A stretch of DNA of 64,000 nt from Nakamurella antarctica (GTDB lineage: Bacteria > Actinomycetota > Actinomycetes > Mycobacteriales > Nakamurellaceae), in assembly GCF_003860405.1 (NCBI RefSeq), contig NZ_CP034170.1, positions 3,100,001 through 3,164,000 of the forward strand, in the 5' to 3' direction. Shown here one piece after another: positions 45,135 to 54,492 of this stretch. Positions within the stretch are counted from its first letter, which is position 1, and each line of letters begins with the position of its first letter. Made by a program: the position numbers and the translations under genes. The notes beneath the pieces were generated by a model. That model saw only the letters and a program-made list of their open reading frames with translations. It did not search any database and was not told where the DNA came from.

Positions 45135-45839
45135 ATGCAAACCCAACTGCGGCACAACCCGTCATTCACCGTCGCTCGCCTGATCCTGGCCCCCAACGAG
45201 CCTGTCCGAGTCGAGGGCGGCGCGATGATGGCGACTAGCTCGGGCGTCATCATCTCCGCCAAGGTGGAGGGCGGCTTGATCGCTGGCCTCAAGCGCAGCG
45301 CGCTGTCTGGCGAATCCTTTTTCGTCACCACTTACACAGCTCCCGCGCAGGGCGGCTGGGTGGACGTGGCGGGAGTTCTGCCCGGCGACATGGTGCCGAT
45401 CGAGATCACCCCGGATCGCCCCTTCTTCATCTCGCGCGGTAACTGGATCGCGAACTCACATGGCACCGAAGTCACCAGCAAGTGGGGTGGCCGAGCCAGC
45501 CTCTTCGGCGGCGAGGGCGGCTTCGGCCTGCAGGCCACCGGCCAAGGGCAGGTCGTGGTGAGCGTGTACGGCGCGATTGACGGCGTCAGCCTTGCACCAG
45601 GAGAACAGATCACTATCGACACCGGCCACGTGGTGGCGTACGACCTGGGCATGCAGTTCCGGATGCGCCGGGCAGTCGAAGGTCGCAGCATCCAGTCCAT
45701 GAAGAGCGGCGAGGGTTTTGTCTTCGACTTCGCTGGACCAGGACACGTTCTCGTCCAGTCTCGCAACCCTTCGGCTTTCGCGCAGTGGGCGGCTTCGGTC
45801 GCGCCCGGTGGCAACCCTAAGGGCGGACTTTTCGGCTGA
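45135..45839 (+). CDS. AIM24 / TIGR00266 family protein
   Basis: This 234-residue beta-rich protein has the family pattern: an N-terminal PSFTVARLILAPNEPV, then VEGGAMMATSSGV. Later come GVLPGDMVPIEI and LAPGEQITIDTGHVVAYD. The fold is a double beta-prism (tryptophan RNA-binding attenuator-like). The role in bacteria is not known. An ATG at 45135 is preferred over the TTG at 45129. It probably follows the TIGR03086 gene in one transcript, with 55 bases between. Confidence 0.9.
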   Translation: MQTQLRHNPSFTVARLILAPNEPVRVEGGAMMATSSGVIISAKVEGGLIAGLKRSALSGESFFVTTYTAPAQGGWVDVAGVLPGDMVPIEITPDRPFFISRGNWIANSHGTEVTSKWGGRASLFGGEGGFGLQATGQGQVVVSVYGAIDGVSLAPGEQITIDTGHVVAYDLGMQFRMRRAVEGRSIQSMKSGEGFVFDFAGPGHVLVQSRNPSAFAQWAASVAPGGNPKGGLFG

Positions 45840-46083
45840 AAGCGCTTCCCTCTCGCGCGCGCGAGTTATGCCGGGGTGATGCTGGCTCGGAACTCCACGT
45901 GTCTGGCTTTCGAACCAGGCTAGGGAGCGGGGTCACGGCCGGCGTGATTCGGGGGGTGGAATCCGCGCCAGAGCAGCGGCAAGGCCTTCAGTTCTGAGCG
46001 GGCCCCCCCGCGAACACTCCATTCCTTGGTCCAGGAATTTGCCAGGACTAGGGAATTCCCTCCGTCCGGTCCACAATTTAGCT

Positions 46084-48126
46084 GTGACTGATTCTCCTGA
46101 ACCCACCGACGACACTTCCGGCGCAGTTGCGACCGCAGTCGACATGAGGGTCGATAACGCGGTTGTCATCGATGCACCACCCTCCCCGTTCCTCAGCGCG
46201 GCGGCCCGCGGGATGCCCGTCCCCGCCTCGTTGGGTACCGCTCGCGAAGGCGAAACTTTTCCCCACATCGCTGACTATGCCTTTCTTTCGGACTGCGAAA
46301 CCAACTGCTTGATCGCGCCCAACGGTGCGGTGGAATGGATGTGTATCCCGCGTCCGGATTCACCCAGCATCTTCACCGCTCTTTTGGACCGCTCCGGCGG
46401 CAGCTTTCGGGTCGGACCGTACGGCGTCCAAGTTCCCTCCGCCCGCCGCTACTTGCCCGGCACCTTGGTGTTGGAAACTACCTGGCAGACGTCAACGGGC
46501 TGGGTCGTGGTGCGCGATGCGCTGATTATGGGCCCCTGGCACAACGTCGCCGAGCGCTCTAAAACCCACCGCCGTTCGCCCACCGACATGGATGCCGACC
46601 ACGTGTTGGTCCGCAGCATCAAATGCATTTACGGGAACGTCGACATCGAGGTCCACGTCGAACCGATCTTCGACTACGCCCGCGTCGGCCCGTCTTGGAC
46701 CTACACCGGATCCGGCTACGACCAGATGCAAGCAGCCGCCGAGGGCCAACCCACTCTGACGTTGACATCATCGCTGCGCATGGGCAAGGAGGGGCGTACC
46801 GCTCAGGCCCGCTCACGAATGAAAGCTGGTGATGAGCACTTCGTAACGTTAGCGTTCTCCGAACTACCCGGTCCCCAGACCTACACAGAGGCCTTCCTGG
46901 CGCTGGAACGCACCGGCGAATACTGGCGGGAGTGGTTGACCCAAGGGTCGTTTCCGGACCATCCCTGGCGTACATACCTACAGTCCAGTGCGCTTGCGCT
47001 GAAGGGACTTTCATACGCGCCGACCGGAGCGATCATGGCCGCAGCGACGACCTCCCTGCCAGAAACCCCTGGTGGGGAGCGGAACTGGGATTACCGCTAC
47101 ACCTGGATCCGGGACGGCACCTTCGCCCTGTGGGGTCTGTACACCCTCGGCTTCGACCGCGAAGCGAACGACTTTTTCTACTTCATCCATGACGTGTGCC
47201 GCGACAACAATAACGACCTGCAGATCATGTATGGCGTCGGCGGCGAGCGCACCCTCGAGGAGTTCACGCTCGATCACCTATCCGGCTATTTCGACGCCAA
47301 GCCCGTCCGCGTTGGCAACGGCGCCTACAACCAGAAGCAGCACGACGTCTGGGGTGCGTTATTGGACTCGATCTATCTGCACACCCGCTCCCGCGAGCAA
47401 ATGCCGGAAGAGCTGTGGCCTGTCGTCAAGGAGCAGGTCGAGCAGGCGGCTGCCCACTGGAAGGGACCGGACTGTGGCATGTGGGAGGTGCGCGGTGAGC
47501 CGCAGCATTTCACGTCCTCCAAAATCATGTGTTGGGTGGCGCTGGACCGAGGCGCCCGGCTGGCTCGCCTCCACGACTCCAATGCGACTGCCGAAAAATG
47601 GCAGGTGATAGCCGATGAGATCCATGCCGACATTTGCGCGAATGGTGTCGATGCTCGGGGAGTCTTCACCCAGCGGTACGGCAATGACGCTCTCGACGCA
47701 TCATTGCTGCTCGCACCACTAGTGCGGTTCCTGCCTGCGGATGATCCTCGCATCCGAGCGACGGTGCTTGCGATTGCAGACGAACTCACCGAAGACGGGT
47801 TGGTGTTGCGCTACCGGGTCGAGGAAACCGACGATGGACTCTCCGGAGAGGAGGGCACCTTCACCATTTGTTCGTTCTGGCTTGTGTCAGCGTTGGTCGA
47901 GGTTGGCGAACTCGATCGCGCGGTCCAGCTCTGCGGTCGGCTGCTGTCCCACGCATCCTCCCTCGGTTTGTACGCCGAGGAGTTGGACGTCAAGACCGGC
48001 CGACATCTAGGCAATTTCCCGCAGGCCTTCACTCATTTGGCCCTGATCAACGCTGTGACCCACGTGATTCGAGCCGAAGAGTCGACACAGCCGATCGGAT
48101 TCAGCCCGGCAAATCGACAGGCCTGA
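46084..48126 (+). CDS. Glycoside hydrolase family 15 protein (trehalase/glucoamylase-like)
   Basis: The 680-residue protein has an N-terminal beta-sandwich (about 60-260, DYAFLSDCETNCLIAPNGAVEWMC). An (alpha/alpha)6-barrel (about 290-670) follows with the substrate-site stretch ERNWDYRYTWIRDGTFAL and a catalytic-acid region. The mycobacterial GH15 protein of the same length (Rv2402 type) is reported as a trehalase, so trehalose is a good candidate substrate. The start is taken as GTG 46084; ATG 46147 is possible. No signal peptide, so it acts in the cytoplasm. A 7-bp tandem repeat begins just after the stop. Confidence 0.9.
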   Translation: MTDSPEPTDDTSGAVATAVDMRVDNAVVIDAPPSPFLSAAARGMPVPASLGTAREGETFPHIADYAFLSDCETNCLIAPNGAVEWMCIPRPDSPSIFTALLDRSGGSFRVGPYGVQVPSARRYLPGTLVLETTWQTSTGWVVVRDALIMGPWHNVAERSKTHRRSPTDMDADHVLVRSIKCIYGNVDIEVHVEPIFDYARVGPSWTYTGSGYDQMQAAAEGQPTLTLTSSLRMGKEGRTAQARSRMKAGDEHFVTLAFSELPGPQTYTEAFLALERTGEYWREWLTQGSFPDHPWRTYLQSSALALKGLSYAPTGAIMAAATTSLPETPGGERNWDYRYTWIRDGTFALWGLYTLGFDREANDFFYFIHDVCRDNNNDLQIMYGVGGERTLEEFTLDHLSGYFDAKPVRVGNGAYNQKQHDVWGALLDSIYLHTRSREQMPEELWPVVKEQVEQAAAHWKGPDCGMWEVRGEPQHFTSSKIMCWVALDRGARLARLHDSNATAEKWQVIADEIHADICANGVDARGVFTQRYGNDALDASLLLAPLVRFLPADDPRIRATVLAIADELTEDGLVLRYRVEETDDGLSGEEGTFTICSFWLVSALVEVGELDRAVQLCGRLLSHASSLGLYAEELDVKTGRHLGNFPQAFTHLALINAVTHVIRAEESTQPIGFSPANRQA

Positions 48127-48140
48127 CTCGAAGCGGCAGT

Positions 48141-48185
48141 GTGTGGAGTGTGGAGTGTGGAGTGTGGAGTGTGGAGTGTGGAGTG
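48141..48185. repeat. Six tandem copies of the 7-bp unit GTGTGGA
   Basis: Six exact head-to-tail copies of GTGTGGA are followed by a partial GTG. The array starts 14 bases after the GH15 stop and lies in the 226-base gap before the phosphoketolase gene. Confidence 0.95.
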
Positions 48186-48352
48186 CTCGTCTCCCACGTA
48201 ACTCTCCGCACGCTCAGAACAAACCTGCCGGACGGCTGTGTCCAGTGCCTAAAGTCCCGCCCTCGTAGGCACCACGGTTACTGGTGCCAATCTGGTTCAG
48301 CGGGGATGCTTGGGGTGAACTGGCATGACGATCCTCGACAGGAAGCTCTCAG

Positions 48353-50785
48353 ATGACCCTTGCATCACAGATCACACAAGCGCAAAGCACAGGAGAACCC
48401 TCGTCCAAAACGAATGAGCGCGAGTCGTTCGCGCCGGACACACTCAGTCCCGAAGAGCTGGCACTGATCCACGCCTACTGGCGCGCGGCGAACTACCTGT
48501 CCGTGGGGCAGATCTACCTACTGGACAATCCGCTGATGCGCGAGCCCCTCCTCGCCGAGCACGTCAAACCTCGGCTGCTGGGCCACTGGGGAACCACCCC
48601 CGGTCTCAACTTGCTGTACGTGCACATGAACCGGCTGATCAAGGCCCGCGACCTCAACACCATCTACATCACCGGCCCCGGCCACGGCGGGCCGGCGCTG
48701 GTCGCCAACGCCTACCTCGACGGCACCTACAGCGAGGTGTACTCAGGCATCACCGCCGACACCGACGGAATTCGCGCCCTGTTCCGTCAGTTCTCCTTCC
48801 CAGGTGGGATCCCGTCGCACGTGGCGCCGGAAACACCAGGGTCTATCCATGAGGGCGGTGAGCTCGGCTACGCGCTGGTGCACGCTTTCGGTGCCGTGTA
48901 CGACAATCCTGACCTACTCGCGCTGTGCGTCGTCGGCGACGGCGAGGCCGAAACTGGCCCGCTCGCGGCGAGTTGGCATTCCAATAAGTTCCTGAACCCC
49001 GTGACGGACGGCGCCGTGCTTCCGGTGCTGCATCTCAACGGCTACAAAATAGCGAGCCCGGCGCTGCTTGCCCGGATCCCCGAATCCGAACTGGCCGACC
49101 TGATGCGCGGCTACGGCTACGACCCGCTGTTCGTGACGGGTGAGGATCCGGCTCACGTACACCAACTCATTGCCGCCGCTTTGGACACCGCAGCCGACAA
49201 GATCGCGCAAATCCAGCACGATGCGCGCGAGAACGGTGTGACTGACCGACCGGCGTGGCCGATGATCGTGCTACGTACCCCGAAGGGCTGGACCGGCCCG
49301 AAAGTTGTTGACGGGCTTCCTGTTGAGGGCACTTTCCGCTCCCACCAGGTGCCGTTGGCGGCTACCCGGACCAACGCCGAACACCGGGACCAGCTCGAGG
49401 AGTGGCTGCGCAGTTACCGCCCCGCAGAGCTTTTCGATGACGAGGGCCGATTGCTGCCGGAGCTCCAAGCCCTTACTCCCACGGGCGATCGGCGGATGAG
49501 CGCCAACCCGCATGCCAATGGTGGCGCGTTACTGCGTGATCTGCGCCTTCCCGACTTCCGTGACTACGCCGTCGAAGTCACGGCGCCAGCAACCCAGATG
49601 CATGAGGCCACCAAGGTTCTCGGTGCCTGGCTGCGCGATGTGATTGTCCACAACCCGGACAACTTCCGTTTAATGGGACCGGACGAAACCGCTTCCAACA
49701 GACTGCAAACAGTGTTTGAAGAAACCACCCGTGCGTGGGACGCCATCACCTTTGACGGCGATGACCATCTGTCCCCTGATGGCCGCGTCATGGAGGTGCT
49801 ATCCGAGCACCTGTGCCAGGGCTGGCTGGAGGGCTACCTGCTGACCGGTCGGCACGGGCTTTTTAACTGCTACGAGGCATTCATTCACATCATCGATTCG
49901 ATGTTCAATCAGCACGCGAAATGGCTCAAGACGACGAGGCATATCCCGTGGCGCCGCCCTATCGCCTCGCTGAATTACCTGCTGTCCTCGCATGTGTGGC
50001 GCCAGGACCACAACGGATTCTCGCACCAAGACCCCGGATTTATCGACCACGTGATGAACAAAAAAGCCGAAATCGTGCGGGTGTATCTTCCGCCGGACGG
50101 CAACACCCTGCTTTCGGTCGCGGATCACTGCCTTCGTTCCCGCAACTACGTGAACGTCATCGTGGCGGGTAAGCAGCCAGCACTCAGCTATCTGACCATG
50201 GACGCCGCGGTCGCGCACTGCACCCGTGGCCTCGGCATCTGGGAATGGGCCGGGAACACCGACGGCGAACCGGATGTCGTTCTCGCGTGCGCTGGCGACG
50301 TGCCGACGCTCGAAGTGTTGGCCGCCGCCGACATCCTGCGCCGGAACCTGCCGGAGCTGAAAGTGCGCGTCATTAACGTCGTCGATTTGATGAGGTTGCA
50401 GTCTGAAGCAGAACACCCACATGGGCTGTCGGACCGCGACTTCGATGCTTTGTTCACCGCCGACAAACCAGTCATTTTTGCCTACCACGGATACCCCTGG
50501 TTGATCCATCGCCTCACCTACAGCCGAAACAACCACAAGCAGATCCACGTCCGCGGCTACAAGGAGGAAGGGACGACCACCACGCCGTTCGACATCGTGA
50601 TGCTTAACGACCTCGACCGTTTTCACTTGGTCATGGACGTGATCGACAGGGTCGGGTCGTTGGGGAGCAGCGCGGCGGTATTGCGGCAGCGCATGGCTGA
50701 CGCGCGGCTCTCGGCCCGCGCCTATACCCGCGAGTTCGGCGAGGACGATCCCGCGATCACCAACTGGGTGTGGCCGAGCGAGTAG
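48353..50785 (+). CDS. xfp: Phosphoketolase (xylulose 5-phosphate/fructose 6-phosphate)
   Basis: Thiamine-diphosphate enzyme that splits xylulose 5-phosphate (and often fructose 6-phosphate) with phosphate to acetyl phosphate plus a shorter sugar phosphate. At 810 residues it is full length. Visible marks are [44 protein letters not shown], the cofactor motif [10 protein letters not shown], and the C-terminal [19 protein letters not shown] lies about 7 bases before the ATG. It appears to be a single-gene unit; no acetate kinase or phosphotransacetylase gene is beside it in the window. Confidence 0.96.
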   Translation: MTLASQITQAQSTGEPSSKTNERESFAPDTLSPEELALIHAYWRAANYLSVGQIYLLDNPLMREPLLAEHVKPRLLGHWGTTPGLNLLYVHMNRLIKARDLNTIYITGPGHGGPALVANAYLDGTYSEVYSGITADTDGIRALFRQFSFPGGIPSHVAPETPGSIHEGGELGYALVHAFGAVYDNPDLLALCVVGDGEAETGPLAASWHSNKFLNPVTDGAVLPVLHLNGYKIASPALLARIPESELADLMRGYGYDPLFVTGEDPAHVHQLIAAALDTAADKIAQIQHDARENGVTDRPAWPMIVLRTPKGWTGPKVVDGLPVEGTFRSHQVPLAATRTNAEHRDQLEEWLRSYRPAELFDDEGRLLPELQALTPTGDRRMSANPHANGGALLRDLRLPDFRDYAVEVTAPATQMHEATKVLGAWLRDVIVHNPDNFRLMGPDETASNRLQTVFEETTRAWDAITFDGDDHLSPDGRVMEVLSEHLCQGWLEGYLLTGRHGLFNCYEAFIHIIDSMFNQHAKWLKTTRHIPWRRPIASLNYLLSSHVWRQDHNGFSHQDPGFIDHVMNKKAEIVRVYLPPDGNTLLSVADHCLRSRNYVNVIVAGKQPALSYLTMDAAVAHCTRGLGIWEWAGNTDGEPDVVLACAGDVPTLEVLAAADILRRNLPELKVRVINVVDLMRLQSEAEHPHGLSDRDFDALFTADKPVIFAYHGYPWLIHRLTYSRNNHKQIHVRGYKEEGTTTTPFDIVMLNDLDRFHLVMDVIDRVGSLGSSAAVLRQRMADARLSARAYTREFGEDDPAITNWVWPSE

Positions 50786-50796
50786 TACGTGGTGCG

Positions 50797-50825
50797 CCAG
50801 TGGGGCTCTCGATGGGCCCCACTGG
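50797..50825 (+). terminator. Hairpin after the phosphoketolase gene
   Basis: CCAGTGGGGC (50797-50806) pairs perfectly with GCCCCACTGG (50816-50825) around a 9-base loop, 11 bases after the stop. No T run follows, so termination may be T-less, as often proposed for high-GC actinobacteria. The following 200 bases hold nothing I can name. Confidence 0.6.
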
Positions 50826-51033
50826 GTGACACCGTCTCCGACAAAAACCTCATCGATCGCGGTTTGCACGGTCTTCTTCGCGTCCACTGCAGGGTCGAAA
50901 CCATCACTGGTACTGAGCCAAGCCATGCCCGCGAAGTCGCAGGAGTCGAGCGGAAGCCACAGGAGCCACCACCTCGACGGTCGCTGAAATTCGTCGAGCT
51001 CACGGCGTTGTCCGATCAGGGACGAAAGTCACA

Positions 51034-51717
51034 TCATGCGAAGCGCAGGAGAATCATTGCGGCAATGACTCCGAGCCACACCAGCGGTGCGAGCCAGTGC
51101 AGTCGCGGTAGACCCGGGGAGCGATCGCCGTCATCGATCGCGGCCAGCCGCGCTGGGTCGTTGACGACGCTGATCAGACTGACGTAATAGAAGATCGGGA
51201 TCGTCACCGTCCACGTCACCATGCAATACAGACACAATGTGCCGATCTCATACAGGCTTTGAACGATGAGCCAATGCACTAACACCACCGCTAGCAATGC
51301 GCCCGCTTGCAAACCCCACCACATCCATCGCGGCGGTTTCCATCCGGTGATGATCACCACGCCCAGCGTGACCACGATTGCGAACCCGATCATGCCTAGA
51401 AAGGAGTTGGGGAACCCGAACAGCGAGGCCTGCGGGCTTTCCATCACCGACACGCAAGAGAAGTTAGCGCCAATGGTGCACGAGGGCAGGTAATTCGGGT
51501 CGGCGAGAAGCTTTAACTTGTCCCAGGTCAGGATGAAAGCAGCCACCAGACCCACCGCGCCGCCGGCGGCTAACAGCCACCCGATAAACTTTGGGAGAAC
51601 GCGCAGTGTGCCGCCCGTAGCTGCGCTGTTATGAGCGTCGTTGTACAACTCGTCGCTAGCGTCATCGCTGATACCGCGTTCAGCGGCTAGATTAGGGGAC
51701 ACAGGGGTTTCAGGCAC
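51034..51717 (-). CDS. Vitamin K epoxide reductase (VKOR) family protein
   Basis: This 227-residue membrane protein has four or five helices. It carries the VKOR cysteine set: loop cysteines 80 and 88 (PSCTIGANFSC) and the active-site CLYC (162-165). In mycobacteria-like bacteria VKOR replaces DsbB and re-oxidises an exported thiol oxidase, passing electrons to menaquinone. The start is taken as GTG 51717, since the longer form to 51774 adds a poorly conserved stretch. It is divergent from the DsbA-like gene 203 bases away, its probable partner. Confidence 0.93.
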   Translation of the reverse strand: MPETPVSPNLAAERGISDDASDELYNDAHNSAATGGTLRVLPKFIGWLLAAGGAVGLVAAFILTWDKLKLLADPNYLPSCTIGANFSCVSVMESPQASLFGFPNSFLGMIGFAIVVTLGVVIITGWKPPRWMWWGLQAGALLAVVLVHWLIVQSLYEIGTLCLYCMVTWTVTIPIFYYVSLISVVNDPARLAAIDDGDRSPGLPRLHWLAPLVWLGVIAAMILLRFA

Positions 51718-51920
51718 CCCCCTACCGTACCCACACTGGCTATACGAGTCATGTGAGAAATTAGGGCAAGGCACAATGAAGCCACGGGTGCCATGCCCGT
51801 GCAGTGCCGAACCCCTCCGACGAAAGCTTAGAAAAAACTATGTCGCCGAAGAGCGCGGACAACCGCAACAACTCTGCCCAGCCAACGTCCGATCAGAACG
51901 CGGTCCGCGGAGCCAAGCCG

Positions 51921-52685
51921 ATGAGTAATAGCGCTAAGCGGGCAGCTAAATCGTCGGTCAGCGCGGCCCGTAAATCCAGCGGGATCAGCCGCACCACACT
52001 CCTTATTGGCGGCGTGACCCTGCTACTCGTCATCGCTGTCGTGGTGCTCGGCGTGGTCACCAACAACAAAGGCGACGTTCAATACAAGACGGAGGCATCC
52101 GCGCCGCTGAGTACCGCTACCTTCCAGGACGGGGTCATCACGCTTGCCACTGGCACCAGCGGCGTGAAGGCCGATATCTACGAGGATGCGTTATGTCCCG
52201 CTTGCGGCGCTTTTGAAGAAGCCAACGGCTCGGCCATCGGTCAGGCCATCAATGATGGCTCGCTCAGTGCGAGCTATCGCACACTTGCCTTCCTGGATGG
52301 TGCGTCAAAATCGAAAGACTATTCGACAAGGGCCAGCGCAGCGATGATCTGCGTCGCCAGCCTCGACGGCGCAAAGCCAGGCGTGTTCAGCAGCTTCCAC
52401 GGAATGCTCTTTGGCTCCAAGTTCCAGCCGAAGGAAAATGGCAGTTACGACTACACCAATGCTGAGCTGGCCGAGGCAGCGAAACAGAACGGCGCCACCG
52501 AAGCGGCGGATTGCATCAGCAACGGCACAATGATCGAACAAGCCACCACCGCCTATAAGGCCAACTCGGATGCACTCGCAGCGGCCGGCGGGAGCGGAAC
52601 CCCCTCGGTGGTTTCGGGTGGCAAGTTGATCGACACACGCAGCGTCACTTGGTTGCCAGTACTGCTGGCAACCGCCGCGAAGTAG
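51921..52685 (+). CDS. Membrane-anchored DsbA-like thioredoxin-fold oxidoreductase
   Basis: The 254-residue protein has a basic cytoplasmic head (1-24), one membrane helix (about 25-46) and an external thioredoxin_4/DsbA domain (about 65-254). The active site is CPAC (92-95) and the cis-proline loop is GSGTPSVV. It should form disulfides in exported proteins and be re-oxidised by VKOR encoded beside it. The ATG at 51921 has GCGGAG 8 bases upstream. An in-frame ATG at 51840 is an alternative that would lengthen the head by 27 residues. Confidence 0.9.
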   Translation: MSNSAKRAAKSSVSAARKSSGISRTTLLIGGVTLLLVIAVVVLGVVTNNKGDVQYKTEASAPLSTATFQDGVITLATGTSGVKADIYEDALCPACGAFEEANGSAIGQAINDGSLSASYRTLAFLDGASKSKDYSTRASAAMICVASLDGAKPGVFSSFHGMLFGSKFQPKENGSYDYTNAELAEAAKQNGATEAADCISNGTMIEQATTAYKANSDALAAAGGSGTPSVVSGGKLIDTRSVTWLPVLLATAAK

Positions 52686-52744
52686 GTCTGTCGCGTGCAC
52701 CACGGCACGGCGGGTTCGTCCACGCACAGCAGGCTGGGACCACA

Positions 52745-54334
52745 ATGACCACCACCGATCGGGCCACCGTCATCGGCGGCGCACGATCTCCGCTGGGTTA
52801 CTGGTCCCTGACGTTGGGGCCCGGGGAATCTCATATTTCCCGGGCCGAGTTAGCCTCGATTCCGGCAAATCTTGGAAATCCGCTCCTGTCCATCGGCCAC
52901 CTGTCTGATCTGCACCTGTGCGATTCCCAGTCACCGGCGCGCGCAGACTTTCTGGACCGTTGGGCCGACGACGACTCGCCACTCAAGTCCACCTTGGGCA
53001 TCATCGGCAGCTACCGTGCGCAGGACTGTGTGACTGTCCAAGTGGGAGAGGCGATGGTACGAGCGCTGAACGCGGTCAGGCGCGGACCAGTCGGAGGAGC
53101 TCCATTGGACTGGGCAATCACTACCGGCGACGTCACGGACAATGCCCACGCGAACGAGTTAGGTTGGTACATCAACCTTCTCGATGGCGGACCGATCGTC
53201 CCCGATTCTGGCGACCGCAGCCGCTACGAGGGCAGCGCTGACCACGACTACTGGAATGAGTCTTACTGGCATCCCGACCCGTCGTCGCAACACGGACCGG
53301 ACCGGCCGCGCAGACTCCACGGCTTTCCGGATGCCCCCGGCCTCCTCGACGCGCTCCGCGAACCATTCACCGCCGGCGGCCTCCAAATGCCGTGGCTAGC
53401 CGTCCATGGCAACCATGATCAGTTGATCCAAGGCAAAGTTAACGCAACGGGGAGTTTGGGCGAGGGGTCCACGGCCGGACAGCGCGCCATTGATGTGCCG
53501 CCCGACTGGTCGCTGGACCAGATAGCGCGCTTCTGTGCAGGTGTCGACTCCTGCGATCCTGCAACTTTGGCACTGTGGTCGACTCTTCCCGTCCGCGAAA
53601 TAACCGCAGACCCGTTGCGCCGCATCATCAGTCGCGACGATTTTATTGGCGCCCACTTCCACGACAGAGCACGCCCGATTGGTCATGGTTTCTCTCGCGA
53701 TGCGCCCCACACTGCCTACTACCGCTACGACCATCAGCAGATCACCGTCCTCGTGTTGGACACGGTTAACGAGCATGGCGGCTGGCAGGGAAGTATTGAG
53801 CCTGGCCAGCTAGCGTGGCTCGAAAGCGAGCTCGTGAGCGCCGATGCTGAGAAGCGCTACATCGTGCTCGCCTCCCATCACACCTCCGAGGATCTAGTCA
53901 ACGACACCGTGTCTCCTGGTGCTCCCCGTCGGGTGCTGGGTGCGGAATTCGCCGCAGCGTTGGAGGGCCACCCTTGCCTGATTCTCTGGCTGAACGGGCA
54001 CACCCATATCAGCCGGGTCACTGCGCATCCTGGACGGCACCCCTGGTGGGAAGTAACCACACCGTCGTTGATCGACTTTCCCCAACAGGGCCGGATTGTC
54101 GAGGTACTGCGCGCAGATAATGCCGTCCTGACAATCGCCACCACGATGCTGGACCACTCTGGCGAATTGCCGTGGTCCGGGGCCACCGACTCCGTGTTGG
54201 CTATAGCTGGCCTGTCACGAGAACTCGCTGCTAACGATTCGCAGTGGCGGGTCCCTGACCTGTCACTACACGTTGGAGGTGGGACCGCCGCGGACCGCAA
54301 TGTTTTGCTACACCTGGTCGACCCGTACGGCTGA
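52745..54334 (+). CDS. TIGR03767 family metallophosphoesterase
   Basis: The 529-residue protein carries the complete calcineurin-like metal site: HLSDLHLCD (about 56-64), TTGDVTDN, VHGNHDQ, LASHHTSED and NGHTHISR. It belongs to the actinobacterial TIGR03767 group, usually exported by the Tat route. Here the N-terminus (MTTTDRATVIGG) shows no clear signal peptide. A phosphodiesterase or phosphatase role is likely, with substrate unknown. GGGA lies 8 bases before the ATG at 52745. The stop precedes a 17-bp repeat array. Confidence 0.88.
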   Translation: MTTTDRATVIGGARSPLGYWSLTLGPGESHISRAELASIPANLGNPLLSIGHLSDLHLCDSQSPARADFLDRWADDDSPLKSTLGIIGSYRAQDCVTVQVGEAMVRALNAVRRGPVGGAPLDWAITTGDVTDNAHANELGWYINLLDGGPIVPDSGDRSRYEGSADHDYWNESYWHPDPSSQHGPDRPRRLHGFPDAPGLLDALREPFTAGGLQMPWLAVHGNHDQLIQGKVNATGSLGEGSTAGQRAIDVPPDWSLDQIARFCAGVDSCDPATLALWSTLPVREITADPLRRIISRDDFIGAHFHDRARPIGHGFSRDAPHTAYYRYDHQQITVLVLDTVNEHGGWQGSIEPGQLAWLESELVSADAEKRYIVLASHHTSEDLVNDTVSPGAPRRVLGAEFAAALEGHPCLILWLNGHTHISRVTAHPGRHPWWEVTTPSLIDFPQQGRIVEVLRADNAVLTIATTMLDHSGELPWSGATDSVLAIAGLSRELAANDSQWRVPDLSLHVGGGTAADRNVLLHLVDPYG

Positions 54335-54398
54335 GGTTTGGTGCGTTATCTCCCTCGTCGCCCTGGTCGTCTGTACCTGGTCAGATCTCGCGGCGAGT

Positions 54399-54492
54399 CA
54401 GTTCTGGTTGCACGTCAGTTCTGGTTGCACGTCAATTCTGGTTGCACGTCAGTTCTGGTTGCGAATCAGTTTTGGTTGCGAATCAGTTCTCG
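54399..54492. repeat. Tandem 17-bp repeat at the 3' end of the Ala/Val/Pro protein gene
   Basis: Five full copies and one partial copy of CAGTTCTGGTTGCACGT occur head to tail. Copies 1-2 are identical, copy 3 has one change, and copies 4-5 end in GCGAAT. The last partial copy covers the final codons and stop of the minus-strand gene, so the array seems to have grown out of that gene's 3' end. Confidence 0.93.
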
